DNA from: Rahnella victoriana
GTDB lineage: Bacteria > Pseudomonadota > Gammaproteobacteria > Enterobacterales > Enterobacteriaceae
Assembly: GCF_004330295.1 (NCBI RefSeq)
Contig: NZ_SJOJ01000002.1
Coordinates: 124,001 to 188,000 of the forward strand
DNA length: 64,000 bases
Direction of reading: 5' to 3'
A program made the position numbers and the translations under genes. Positions 1 through 7,903 of the stretch are shown one piece after another. Position 1 is the first letter of the stretch; every line of letters begins with the position of its first letter. The notes under the pieces were generated by a model. It was not told the origin of the DNA. It did no database searches and saw only the letters and a program-made list of their open reading frames with translations.

Positions 1-865
1 TCACCGGGCCGCTGGCGCTGATCACGCCGGAAGACAGGGTATTCAGGGCGTCGCGGATGGCCGGAACGGCCAGTGCGCGGTTATCGGCCAGATACCGGTC
101 CTGCGCGGCAGGTGCGGAACTCTGAATGGCCACCAGAGACCAGCCGTCGGCGTTTTTCAGCAGCAGCGGGGAACCGCTGTCACCAGGCAGCGTATCGCAG
201 CGGTGGGATAACACGCCGGGTTGCGCCCAGCCGGTTACCAGACAATCCTGATGCACATACAAATCATCAAGATGATCTTCCGGATAACCCGCCTGTGTCA
301 CTTTTCGGCCTTCCTGTTTCAGTACCGCAGTCAGATCATCACGTGATCCTTCCCATAACGGTAACGGCCTGATAGGTAACGCCAGTTTTTCGTCGGTAAG
401 GCGGATCAGCGCAAAATCGAAGGGTGCGGCTTTTGGCGGCACGATCCAGCCATCGCCATCGGCTTTCAGTTTTTTCCCGAGTTTTGGGTCAACCAGCGTT
501 TGTAACGCGGTGATCTGATAGCGCCATTTCTGATGATGAGAAATAAAACGCAGGGCGATGACTTTGTCTATGTTGCCCGGCGGCGCCAGCACACAATGGC
601 CTGCGGTAAGGGCCAGATGTTTGGAAATCAGGGTGGCGGTGCATAAATTGCCGCTTTCCGTTTCAATCTGACCAATAGCCTGCCACGGCCAGCGGGACGT
701 TGCCGCGACCGGCGTGCGCTGATCATGACCAAAAAAGAGGGCCGTTTTTTCTTTTACGCTGATGGAAGGTGCGTCGGTATCTGCATCATCCGGGGAATCT
801 GCATGAACAAGTGGACTGACGGTAAAACAGAAAAAGCACAAAAATAGCGGTAACGCGATGCGCAT
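1..865 (-). CDS. ydgD: YdgD-like trypsin-fold serine protease (3' end outside window)
   Basis: The reading frame starts at an ATG at 865 and is still open at base 1, giving 288 codons, so only the C-terminal end is missing. A signal peptide ([14 protein letters not shown]..., cleaved near HA-DS) points to the periplasm. The S1 peptidase triad is visible: His90 in LTAGHC, Asp150 in FDFALIR, Ser230 in GDSGSP. In E. coli ydgD lies next to ydgU and asr, and the same order is kept here, which supports the assignment. The physiological substrate is not known to me. The open frame could also reflect a longer C-terminus than the roughly 270 residues of the E. coli protein. Confidence 0.85.
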   Translation of the reverse strand, partial: MRIALPLFLCFFCFTVSPLVHADSPDDADTDAPSISVKEKTALFFGHDQRTPVAATSRWPWQAIGQIETESGNLCTATLISKHLALTAGHCVLAPPGNIDKVIALRFISHHQKWRYQITALQTLVDPKLGKKLKADGDGWIVPPKAAPFDFALIRLTDEKLALPIRPLPLWEGSRDDLTAVLKQEGRKVTQAGYPEDHLDDLYVHQDCLVTGWAQPGVLSHRCDTLPGDSGSPLLLKNADGWSLVAIQSSAPAAQDRYLADNRALAVPAIRDALNTLSSGVISASGPV

Positions 866-1003
866 AACATTCTGACCTTGAAAACAGGGAGAACCCGAAA
901 ACCCGTTATTGTGGAATGATTATAGTCGGTTATCTTTCGTGTTGGATATATTTGTCTGATAACTCAATCTATTGAGCCGATGACGGGCGTCATCGCAGGA
1001 CAT

Positions 1004-1084
1004 TCAGAAGTAGAAGAACAGGGTGATCAGACCGCAGAGGATCAGGGAACACAGGGTGATTTCGAACAGGTAGCGGCGCAGCAT
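1004..1084 (-). CDS. ydgU: YdgU-like 26-residue acid-shock-linked membrane peptide
   Basis: A 26-codon frame starts at ATG 1084 and stops at 1006-1004. It encodes a basic start (MLRRY) followed by one hydrophobic stretch with no charged residue after Glu8, ending in FFYF, as expected for a single-span inner-membrane peptide. E. coli has a similar tiny gene, ydgU, at exactly this position between asr and ydgD. A GATGG sequence upstream is only a weak Shine-Dalgarno. The gene follows the asr terminator, so expression would come from read-through or its own promoter. Identification rests on synteny and composition, not on an alignment. Confidence 0.7.
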   Translation of the reverse strand: MLRRYLFEITLCSLILCGLITLFFYF

Positions 1085-1116
1085 CTTCCATCTGTACCTC
1101 AAGATAGAGAACCGGA

Positions 1117-1143
1117 GAAAAAAACACCCGGCGAACCGGGTGT
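1117..1143 (-). terminator. Rho-independent terminator of asr
   Basis: Perfect 8-bp stem ACACCCGG/CCGGGTGT with a 4-base loop (1124-1143), followed on the minus strand by a run of seven T residues (A run at 1118-1124). It lies between asr and ydgU, about 60 bases past the asr stop codon. Confidence 0.85.
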
Positions 1144-1203
1144 CAAATCATCAGTCTTGATAATGGTGAGTAGATACGCTCACAAAGACGTCTTGTTTAC
1201 TTC

Positions 1204-1632
1204 TTATGCTGCTGGTGTTGCTTTCGCAGCCGGTGCAGCTTTCTTAGCATGTTTCACGTGTTTTTTAGCAGCCTGCGCTTTCTGAGCAACCGGAGCGGCT
1301 TTTTTAGCGTGTTTCACGTGTTTTTTAGCAGCCTGCGCTTTCTGAGCAACCGGAGCCGCTTTCTTAGCGTGTTTTACGTGTTTTTTAGCTGCTTGCGCTT
1401 TCTGAGCAACAGGTGCTGCTTTCTTAGCGTGTTTTTTGTGTTTCTTAGCCGCTTGCGCTTTCTGAGCGACTTTCTTGTGAGTCTTGTGCTTAGTCACGTG
1501 CTTGGCAGCAGGTGCCGGAGCAGCAGTTGTTGCAGCAGCGGCAGGTGCCGGAGTAGCGGTAGTTTCAGCAGCGAACGCGACAGAAGACAGGCCCATTGCA
1601 GCGGCTACAACCAGAGCTAATACTTTTTTCAT
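1204..1632 (-). CDS. asr: Acid shock protein Asr
   Basis: 142-residue precursor with a signal peptide ([20 protein letters not shown], cleavage after FAA) and a mature part made almost only of Ala, Lys, His, Val, Gln, Thr and Pro. This very basic periplasmic composition is typical of Asr, which is induced at low pH and helps enterobacteria survive acid. The C-terminal two thirds is built from about four copies of a 20-residue unit of the type [21 protein letters not shown]. coli Asr is shorter (about 100 residues), so the repeat tract seems expanded here. asr is a known RstA target, and an RstA-like box lies 109 bases upstream. Downstream are a strong terminator and ydgU. Confidence 0.95.
   Translation of the reverse strand: MKKVLALVVAAAMGLSSVAFAAETTATPAPAAAATTAAPAPAAKHVTKHKTHKKVAQKAQAAKKHKKHAKKAAPVAQKAQAAKKHVKHAKKAAPVAQKAQAAKKHVKHAKKAAPVAQKAQAAKKHVKHAKKAAPAAKATPAA
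1240..1490 (-). repeat. 60-bp tandem repeats within asr
   Basis: About four head-to-tail copies of a 60-bp unit, nearly identical at nucleotide level, coding for the 20-residue Lys/His/Ala repeat of Asr. The outer copies diverge slightly. High identity implies recent unit duplication, so copy number may vary between strains. Confidence 0.85.
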
Positions 1633-1740
1633 GTTTAATTCCTCAAGAATCTTAGTTTATGTGTCCACCCCACTGCGGGGCCGGTATGGAGAATACTAGG
1701 CGCGTTAGATCAGGTTGTCCGTGAGTGATTGGTTTCGGCG

Positions 1741-1754
1741 TGTAACGGAATGTA
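1741..1754 (-). promoter_or_regulatory. RstA box upstream of asr
   Basis: Minus-strand sequence TACATTCCGTTACA agrees with the RstA consensus TACATNTNGTTACA at all specified positions but one (T to C at position 7). It lies 109 bases upstream of the asr start. A TAGTAT hexamer at 1698-1693 may be the -10 element. The regulator gene rstA is 3.4 kb away on the same strand. Confidence 0.6.
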
Positions 1755-1825
1755 CAAAGGAGGGGAGGGTAATAAAATCAGGGGATTACGGGTGATTTGG
1801 GGGGGCGTCTTTCAGCTTCAGCTTT

Positions 1826-1857
1826 AACTTCAACTTCAACTTCAACTTCAACTTCAA
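1826..1857. repeat. AACTTC hexanucleotide microsatellite
   Basis: Five uninterrupted copies of AACTTC (1826-1855), preceded by related CAGCTT/CTTTAA hexamers. It sits in non-coding DNA between asr and the palindromic element, about 200 bases upstream of asr. Confidence 0.8.
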
Positions 1858-1864
1858 AACCGTG

Positions 1865-2340
1865 GGCGTCGGCCCACACCGACCAGAGACCCGGTAACGC
1901 GCGGGCCTCTGGACTCCGCGCTTTTTTAACTGCGCGCTATCGCTGGACACTATGTTTCAGATACCACAGTGACAGGCTGGAAATCTTGCCGCTGCGCGGT
2001 GCCTTCTCTCGGTCTTCGAGCCACAGGTCTCGAAGCCGCTCCGTTCAGCAAGATTTCTGAATCGCCTCAGGCTTTTTTTAAAAGACAAAATCAGTAAGGT
2101 TGCGCAGTAGAAACTTAAGGCCGGTTCCAAAATCACGCCGGACGAGAGGTGGAAAACCGCGCGGTATTTTGCGCGGGTTGTAACCCGATGGGAGGGTACC
2201 GCGCAGCGGCGGGATTTTGCGGCTATCACATGACTTTCTGAAACATAGCCTTCAGCGGTAGCGCGCAGTGAAAGAGCCGGAGATTCTTAAGAGGCGCGGC
2301 GATAGGCGCCTCTTGAGGCCGGTGTGGGTGGCAACCCGCG
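1865..2340. repeat. Palindromic intergenic element, MITE-like
   Basis: This gene-free stretch is organised as a long imperfect inverted repeat. Arm 1929-1960 matches the reverse complement of 2238-2269 at 28 of 32 positions. A second pair, 1989-2003 and 2195-2209, matches at 14 of 15. Small GC-rich hairpins lie outside the arms on both sides (about 1885-1911 and 2288-2314). The centre (2040-2150) has no convincing reading frame. The layout fits a non-autonomous miniature element or a large structured repeat. No transposase and no clear target-site duplication were found, so boundaries are approximate. Confidence 0.55.
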
Positions 2341-2362
2341 GTCTTGACCTTAAGGCTATTCC

Positions 2363-3844
2363 CTACAAGTATCGCCCTTCCAGATGCGCCCGGAAGAACG
2401 CCGGATTGAGTGTCTCGCCGGTGGCGTTTTTCATCAGCTGATCCGTCGTGAACCGGCTGCCGTGCTGCCAGATGTTTTGCTGCAACCACTGGAACAGCGC
2501 GGTCAGGTCGCCGCGGACGATGTCATCCTGCAAGGTCGGGATGGCTTTGTTGGCGGTCTGGAATAACTGTGCGGCATACATCGCGCCGAGGGTGTAGGTC
2601 GGGAAATAACCGAAGCCGCCGTCGGTCCAGTGAATGTCCTGCATGCAGCCGTCGCGGTAGTTACCGACGGTGTCGATGCCCAGATATTCCTTCATTTTAC
2701 TGTTCCACAACGCAGGAATGTCGTCGACTTCAATCTCGCCTTCCATCAGGGCTTTTTCGATTTCGTAACGCAGAATGACGTGCGCCGGATAGCTCAGTTC
2801 ATCGGCGTCAACGCGGATAAAGCCCGGCTGGACGCGCTGGTTCAGCTTCATAAAGTTGCTTTCGTCCAGTCCTTCGCGATGACCGAACTGCTCGATAACC
2901 AGCGGATACACCGACTTCAGGAACGGCTCGCTGCAACCCAGTTGCATTTCAAACAGCAGGCTTTGCGATTCGTGTACACCCATGGAACGGGCGTTGGACA
3001 CCGGCTGGCCGAGCCATTCTTTTGGCAGGTTTTGCTCATAGCGTGCATGACCGGTTTCGTGGATCACCCCCATCATGGCGCTGAGGAATTCCTCTTCGTT
3101 GTAACGGGTGGTGATGCGCACATCCTGCGGAACACCGCCGCAGAACGGATGGGCGCTGACATCCAGACGACCAGCGTCGAAATTAAAGCCCAGACGGCCC
3201 ATCACTTTCAGGCCAAGCTGGCGCTGTTTTTCGATGTCAAATGGGCCTTGCGGCGCGATGCGGGTTTCTGATTTTTGCTTATCGACCACGGTTTGTAACA
3301 GGTCCGGCAGCCAGGTTTTCAGGTCACCAAACAACACGTCGAGTTTTTGCGAGGTCATGCCCGGCTCGTATAAATCCAGCAGGGCATCGTAACGGCTGAT
3401 CCCGGCGGCTTCGGCGCGCAACCGGGCTTCCTGACGGCTCAGTTTCACCACCTCTTTCAGGTTATCCGAGAAACCTTCCCAGTCGTTGGATTTACGCTGA
3501 ATACGCCACGCTTGCTCGCAACGTGCGCCCGCCAGTGATTTTGCCTGCACCAGACTTTCCGGCAACAGGGCAGCCTGCTGGTAGTGACGGCGCATCTCAC
3601 GCAGGTTCGCCTGCTCCACGTCATTGAGTTGCTCGCCGCCCGCCTGCTCCAGCCATTCACCGACCTGTTTCGCGGTGAGGATCTGATGAGTCAGCACGCT
3701 CAGTTCCGCCAGCGCTTCCGAGCGGGCCTGCCCGCCTTCCGGTGGCATCATGGCCGCCGCATCCCAGCCTGCAATGGCCGATAAATGGCCGAAGCGGGAT
3801 AAGCGGGCGAAGGTGTCATGTAATTTTTTATATGCGATGGTCAT
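2363..3844 (-). CDS. M32 family metallocarboxypeptidase
   Basis: 493 residues, the usual length of Taq-type carboxypeptidases, which remove C-terminal residues from peptides in the cytoplasm using a bound divalent metal. The HExxH zinc motif is HETGH at residues 262-266. Other family signatures are present: AHPF (231-234), DVRITTRY (241-248) and HESQS (291-295). There is no signal peptide. The ATG at 3844 has a GGGAG ribosome site that lies inside the end of rstB, and the first 17 bases of the gene overlap rstB. This suggests co-transcription and translational coupling with rstAB. Its physiological role in enterobacteria is not established. Confidence 0.93.
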   Translation of the reverse strand: MTIAYKKLHDTFARLSRFGHLSAIAGWDAAAMMPPEGGQARSEALAELSVLTHQILTAKQVGEWLEQAGGEQLNDVEQANLREMRRHYQQAALLPESLVQAKSLAGARCEQAWRIQRKSNDWEGFSDNLKEVVKLSRQEARLRAEAAGISRYDALLDLYEPGMTSQKLDVLFGDLKTWLPDLLQTVVDKQKSETRIAPQGPFDIEKQRQLGLKVMGRLGFNFDAGRLDVSAHPFCGGVPQDVRITTRYNEEEFLSAMMGVIHETGHARYEQNLPKEWLGQPVSNARSMGVHESQSLLFEMQLGCSEPFLKSVYPLVIEQFGHREGLDESNFMKLNQRVQPGFIRVDADELSYPAHVILRYEIEKALMEGEIEVDDIPALWNSKMKEYLGIDTVGNYRDGCMQDIHWTDGGFGYFPTYTLGAMYAAQLFQTANKAIPTLQDDIVRGDLTALFQWLQQNIWQHGSRFTTDQLMKNATGETLNPAFFRAHLEGRYL

Positions 3845-5171
3845 TGTGGCTCCCTTCCTGATTTTCTTGATGAGGCTGTTCTGCAGCCAGATTAAATGTC
3901 GGTTTTACCGGCCAGCTGAAACGGATACTTGCCCCGCCGAGCGGGCTGCTGTCCACGGCGACGCGTCCCTGATACGCGACGGCAATGGAATGTACGATCG
4001 CCAGCCCCAGCCCGCAGCCGCCGGTGGCGCGGTCTCGGCTCGGGTCAAGGCGGACGAAAGGTTCAAAAATACGCTGGCGTTCTTCCGGCGGAATACCCGG
4101 CCCGTCGTCTTCCACCTGCAGACAGGCCAGTTCGCCGTCAAGCCACAGGCTGACGCGCAGGGTTTCCTGCGAATAGCGCAGGCCGTTATTGACCAGGTTA
4201 TCCAGCACGCGCTCCATCAGACGTAAGTCCACACCGCCGAAATCGCTGTGTTTCGGCGCGTCGTAAAGAAGGGTGCGTTCGGTGATCAGACGGAAATCGT
4301 CAACTTTATCTTCCAGCCAGTCGGCCAGATTGACTTTTTCCAGATTCAGCGCCACCTGCGGGCGGTCCAGCCGGGCGTAGGTCAGCAGTTCGTCGATCAG
4401 CGCTTCAAGCTGACCGATATCGCGGTTGATGGCGTTTTGTTCCGACTCCGGCAGGTTTTCGCTGATCGCCAGACGGTAACGCAGACGCACCAGCGGCGTG
4501 CGCAGTTCATGGGCGATGCCGTCAATCAGCAACTTTTTGCTGGCGACCAGTGTGCTGATGTTATCGGCCATCTGGTTAAAGGCCACGCCCAGCCGGTTCA
4601 GGCTGGACGTTGAGTCAAAATCGATACGTTCGTCGAGATGGCCGTTACCGAGGCGCAGCGCGGAATTCTCCAGCCGCAGCAAATCCTGCCAGTGCGGACG
4701 CATCCACAGGAAAACCGGCAGGGCGAGGGACAGCCCGATGAAGATCAGCAGGCCCAGATCCAGCAGCCGCATTTCGTGCATATAAAACAGATACGGGATC
4801 GGGCCGACCACCAGCACGTAATGGCTGCGCGGCACCCGCTGAATAAAGGTGTACTCGTTATCCAGAGCAATAATTTCGCCGTCTTTAAGACGCTGATCCA
4901 GCGCGGGACTCAGTTTGCGTTTACCGAGCGGTTCGATATGCAGTTTGAAAGACAGATTCAGATCCAGCGTATTGATGGTCTTGTTCCAGTCTTTGATCGG
5001 GATTTCCCGCAGCTCGCTGCGCATCAGATAGAGCGAACTTTTCATCAGATCGTTCATGGACTGACGGCCGGTGCGTTCTGCGGTGACTTTGTACACCAGC
5101 CCGACCAGCATCGCCATCACCAGAAAACAGACCAGCAGTAACAGAAAGAACTGGACGAAAAGTTTTCTCAT
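3828..5171 (-). CDS. rstB: Sensor histidine kinase RstB
   Basis: 447 residues. Order: transmembrane helix 1 (about 5-27), a periplasmic domain of about 105 residues, helix 2 (about 135-156), HAMP linker, HisKA H-box with phospho-acceptor His221 in IAHELRTP, and the HATPase part with DDGPGIP and GCGLGLAIV. RstB is the membrane sensor for RstA; in E. coli the system sits under PhoPQ control and acts on asr and other targets. The start overlaps the rstA stop by 4 bases (ATGA). The protein is slightly longer than E. coli RstB because of a Gln/Glu/His-rich tail, and the tail codons overlap the M32 peptidase start. Confidence 0.93.
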   Translation of the reverse strand: MRKLFVQFFLLLLVCFLVMAMLVGLVYKVTAERTGRQSMNDLMKSSLYLMRSELREIPIKDWNKTINTLDLNLSFKLHIEPLGKRKLSPALDQRLKDGEIIALDNEYTFIQRVPRSHYVLVVGPIPYLFYMHEMRLLDLGLLIFIGLSLALPVFLWMRPHWQDLLRLENSALRLGNGHLDERIDFDSTSSLNRLGVAFNQMADNISTLVASKKLLIDGIAHELRTPLVRLRYRLAISENLPESEQNAINRDIGQLEALIDELLTYARLDRPQVALNLEKVNLADWLEDKVDDFRLITERTLLYDAPKHSDFGGVDLRLMERVLDNLVNNGLRYSQETLRVSLWLDGELACLQVEDDGPGIPPEERQRIFEPFVRLDPSRDRATGGCGLGLAIVHSIAVAYQGRVAVDSSPLGGASIRFSWPVKPTFNLAAEQPHQENQEGSHNDHRI

Positions 5172-5899
5172 TCGTGCAGTGACTCCCAGGCGTTAGGGGC
5201 GAACAGATAGCCTTTGTTGCGCACGGTCTTGATACGGAAAGGTTCGAGCGTGTTGTCGTAAAGTTTACGGCGCAGGCGCGAGATTGCCACGTCGATGCTG
5301 CGATCCAGCCCGTCGTAACTGACGCCACGCAGATTCTTCAGCAAGGCTTCGCGATCCATAATGCGCCCGGCGTGGGTGGCCAGTTCCCACAGCAAATCAA
5401 AGTCGGAGGTGGAGAGAACAATGGTTTCATCCACCAGCGTCACTTCGCGGTTAACCGGGTCGATACATAACTGGCCGAAGTGCAGGGCGTTACCGCTTTT
5501 CAGCGTCTGAACTGGTTGTTCATTTTGCGCGCCCTGCGCCGGATTCTGGCGCAAGTGCAGACGCAGTCGGGCCAGCAGCACCGCTGGCGGGGTGGTTTTC
5601 AGAATGTAATCACTGGCGCCCATTTCCAGCGACAGAATGTGGTTCATGTCGCTGTCGAGCGAAGTCAGCAGCACAATCGGGCCGGGGAAAATCGGGCGTA
5701 AATCGCGGCACAGCGTCATGCCGTCTTTGCCCGGTAACATGATATCCAGCAGAACCAGGTCGGGTTTTTCTTTCTCAATGCGCGCCTGCGCGGTATCGCC
5801 GCGCGGTTCAACCAGCACATCAATATCATGTTTACCCAGATAGGCGGCAATCAGGTTGCCGACTTCTGCATCATCTTCTACAAAAACGATTTTATTCAT
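5168..5899 (-). CDS. rstA: Response regulator RstA (OmpR family)
   Basis: 243 residues from the ATG at 5899 (MNKIVFVEDD). The frame stays open for 57 more codons upstream, but that part shows no receiver-domain sequence and the length from 5899 matches E. coli RstA. The receiver domain carries the acidic pocket EDD (8-10), phospho-acceptor Asp52 in LLDIMLPG and the conserved Lys in YILK. The second half is a winged-helix DNA-binding domain (DRSIDVAISRLRRKL). The stop overlaps rstB. A perfect short palindrome, TTTCCG-TTA-CGGAAA, lies at 6052-6066 in the leader; no convincing PhoP box was found by eye. Confidence 0.93.
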   Translation of the reverse strand: MNKIVFVEDDAEVGNLIAAYLGKHDIDVLVEPRGDTAQARIEKEKPDLVLLDIMLPGKDGMTLCRDLRPIFPGPIVLLTSLDSDMNHILSLEMGASDYILKTTPPAVLLARLRLHLRQNPAQGAQNEQPVQTLKSGNALHFGQLCIDPVNREVTLVDETIVLSTSDFDLLWELATHAGRIMDREALLKNLRGVSYDGLDRSIDVAISRLRRKLYDNTLEPFRIKTVRNKGYLFAPNAWESLHE

Positions 5900-6182
5900 T
5901 GGCTTGCTGCTGTAAGAAATCCGGTGATTAGCATAGCGTGACACGCAGGGTGACGCTATCGCGCGAGCGTAATAGAACATGTCAGTTTTGCGAGATATTT
6001 TCCATAAACGGGAAATACTTTGGTCAAATTCTGAAATGTTGCCATTGTCAGTTTCCGTTACGGAAAGCACGGTAACTCACTGGCAAAGTGTCAGTGAATT
6101 ATGCCATTATATAGGTGAATATCTTCGGCGTTATAGATTGATTTACTAATTGATTGGCCCTGACCAGGAAGAGGAAGAGGGG

Positions 6183-6602
6183 ATGAATGAAAACCGCCTG
6201 GTACCCGATGCGCGCAGTCAGAAAGCATCCTTTGACTACATGGAATATTTGTCCGCATCCTGCAAAAAGAAATGGAGTTTTGTTGACGCCATTTATGGCG
6301 TGATGCCGTTCTTTGGCATGGTTCTGAAATCCCGTTCGAAAAAAGACAACTCTAAGCAGGAAGCCTTGCGCGCACTGGCCTTACAGGTGGTTTCCACGCA
6401 GGTCAGCGACGAGACCAATATTGTCCGCCTGATTGAGCTGGCCGAGCAGCAAAATATGTACTGCATTGATATCAACCTGCCGTACTCGCTGACCGAAGAA
6501 CAGCTGACCGCTATTAAAGTGGAATGCAAACATCTGGTGCAATTAAGCCAGAATAATGATCATCTGTTAGTGCAGATTATGCAGATGCCTTCTCAGCATT
6601 GA
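6183..6602 (+). CDS. Uncharacterised 139-residue cytoplasmic protein
   Basis: Starts at the ATG at 6183 behind a purine-rich AGGAAGAGG ribosome site; a TTG at 6150 would add eleven acidic residues and is less likely. I do not recognise the family. The N-terminal half is basic (SCKKKWSF, KSRSKKD) with a short hydrophobic stretch (AIYGVMPFFGMVL, about 37-49) too short for certain membrane insertion. The C-terminal half is predicted helical and acidic (ETNIVRLIELAEQQN, LTEEQLTAIKVECKHL). It has three Cys residues. It stands alone, divergent from rstA and closed by a terminator. Confidence 0.75.
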   Translation: MNENRLVPDARSQKASFDYMEYLSASCKKKWSFVDAIYGVMPFFGMVLKSRSKKDNSKQEALRALALQVVSTQVSDETNIVRLIELAEQQNMYCIDINLPYSLTEEQLTAIKVECKHLVQLSQNNDHLLVQIMQMPSQH

Positions 6603-6625
6603 TGTCTGTGTGATGCATTCAAAAT

Positions 6626-6656
6626 AAAGGCCGCTTTCGCGGCCTTTCTCATTTTT
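6626..6656. terminator. Bidirectional terminator
   Basis: Perfect 9-bp stem AAAGGCCGC/GCGGCCTTT (6626-6634 and 6639-6647) with loop TTTC and T-rich flanks on the plus side. It separates the unknown gene ending at 6602 from the convergent gluconate dehydrogenase operon ending at 6668. Confidence 0.85.
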
Positions 6657-6667
6657 GCTATTTCTGC

Positions 6668-7903
6668 TTATTTTTTCAGTTCTTCACGTAAGTCTTTCAC
6701 GTCTGAGGCCGACACCGGCGCGGCGGCATTTCCCCAGCTGTTACGGATATACGTCAGCACGTTCGCCACATCGGCATCGCTCAGGTTAGCGTCAAAGGAC
6801 GGCATCGACGGTGCGGTAGGTTTGCTGTCGGTGGCGACCGGACGGCTGCCCGCCAGCACCACGCGGATAAGCGAGGTGGCGTTGGTCTGGTTGATCAGCG
6901 GCGACTCGGCCAGACGCGGGAACAGACCTTCCTGACCTTTACCGGCTGGCGTGTGGCACGCCGAACAACGGTCAGCATAGATATTCTTCCCGGCAATCAT
7001 CGCTTTATCGTCGGCTTTCACCGCCGCCGGGGCGGTGTTGCCGCTGTCATGACCGCTGTCTTTCAGGTAGACCGCCACGGCTTTAAGGTCAGCATCCGTC
7101 CAGTGTTGCGACGAATTGGTGACTTCTTCCGCCATCGGACCGGAAGCGATATCGAAACGGTTAGATCCGGTTTTCAGATATTGCATCAGATCTTCCTGCG
7201 TCCAGTTGCCGACACCGGTGTGCTTGTTGCTGGTGATATCCGGCGCGACCCAGCCTTCCACCACTGCGCCTTGCAGGAACTCGCTGTCCTTGTCGCCGCC
7301 GATGATATTTTTCGGCGTATGACAGGTGCCGCAGTGCCCCAGACCTTCAACGATATACGCGCCACGGTTCCATTCCGCTGATTTATCCATCTGCGGTTTG
7401 AATTCGCCTTTGTTGAAGTTCAGCCAGTTCCAGCCCATCAGGCTGGTACGCACGTTGAACGGGAACGGCAACTGGTTGGTTTCCACTTCGTGATGCACCG
7501 GTTGCAGGGTTTGCAGATACGCCCAGATCGCGGCGTTATCTTCACGGGTCACTTTGGTGTAGGCGGTGAACGGCATCGCGCCGTAAAGACGTTTGCCGCC
7601 GTGGCCGATGCCTTCCGACATTGCGCGCTGGAAGTCGTCGAAGCTCCATTTACCGATACCGGTTTCCGCATCCGGCGTGATGTTCGCGCCGACCAGACGG
7701 CCAAACGGCGTTTCGATCGGGACGCCACCGGCGAAAGGTTTGGCATCCGGCGTGGAGGCCGTATGGCAGGCGGCGCAGTCGCCGACGGTGGCCAGATAAC
7801 GGCCACGTTCAACCTGCTCGAAAGAGCCGTCGCCCGCCGCGTGCGCCAGTCCGCTGACGGTCAGTGCCACCAGCCCGAGTGAGAATGACGTTAACTTTTT
7901 CAT
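6668..7903 (-). CDS. Gluconate 2-dehydrogenase, tri-heme cytochrome c subunit
   Basis: 411 residues with a Sec signal peptide (MKKLTSFSLGLVALTVSGLA, cleavage near HAA). Three c-type heme motifs mark three cytochrome domains: CAACH at 43-47, CGTCH at 191-195 and CSACH at 313-317. In this family the subunit takes electrons from the flavoprotein and passes them to ubiquinone at the periplasmic face of the inner membrane. The start codon overlaps the stop of the FAD subunit by 4 bases, so the two are translationally coupled. The same architecture is found in 2-ketogluconate, sorbitol and alcohol dehydrogenases, so the sugar-acid substrate is inferred from the three-gene order. Confidence 0.88.
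   Translation of the reverse strand: MKKLTSFSLGLVALTVSGLAHAAGDGSFEQVERGRYLATVGDCAACHTASTPDAKPFAGGVPIETPFGRLVGANITPDAETGIGKWSFDDFQRAMSEGIGHGGKRLYGAMPFTAYTKVTREDNAAIWAYLQTLQPVHHEVETNQLPFPFNVRTSLMGWNWLNFNKGEFKPQMDKSAEWNRGAYIVEGLGHCGTCHTPKNIIGGDKDSEFLQGAVVEGWVAPDITSNKHTGVGNWTQEDLMQYLKTGSNRFDIASGPMAEEVTNSSQHWTDADLKAVAVYLKDSGHDSGNTAPAAVKADDKAMIAGKNIYADRCSACHTPAGKGQEGLFPRLAESPLINQTNATSLIRVVLAGSRPVATDSKPTAPSMPSFDANLSDADVANVLTYIRNSWGNAAAPVSASDVKDLREELKK

Noticed and set aside
1240-1490. Regular repeats that could be taken for a CRISPR array
   Set aside because: The units are contiguous without spacers and lie in frame within asr, coding the Lys/His/Ala repeats.
1797-2060. Reading frame with Thr-Ser repeats over the AACTTC microsatellite
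   Set aside because: It exists only because the hexamer repeat has no stop codons; no ribosome site, and the rest covers the palindromic element.
5900-6182. PhoP box before rstA, as in E. coli
   Set aside because: Only a single GTTTA was seen without the second direct repeat at the proper spacing.
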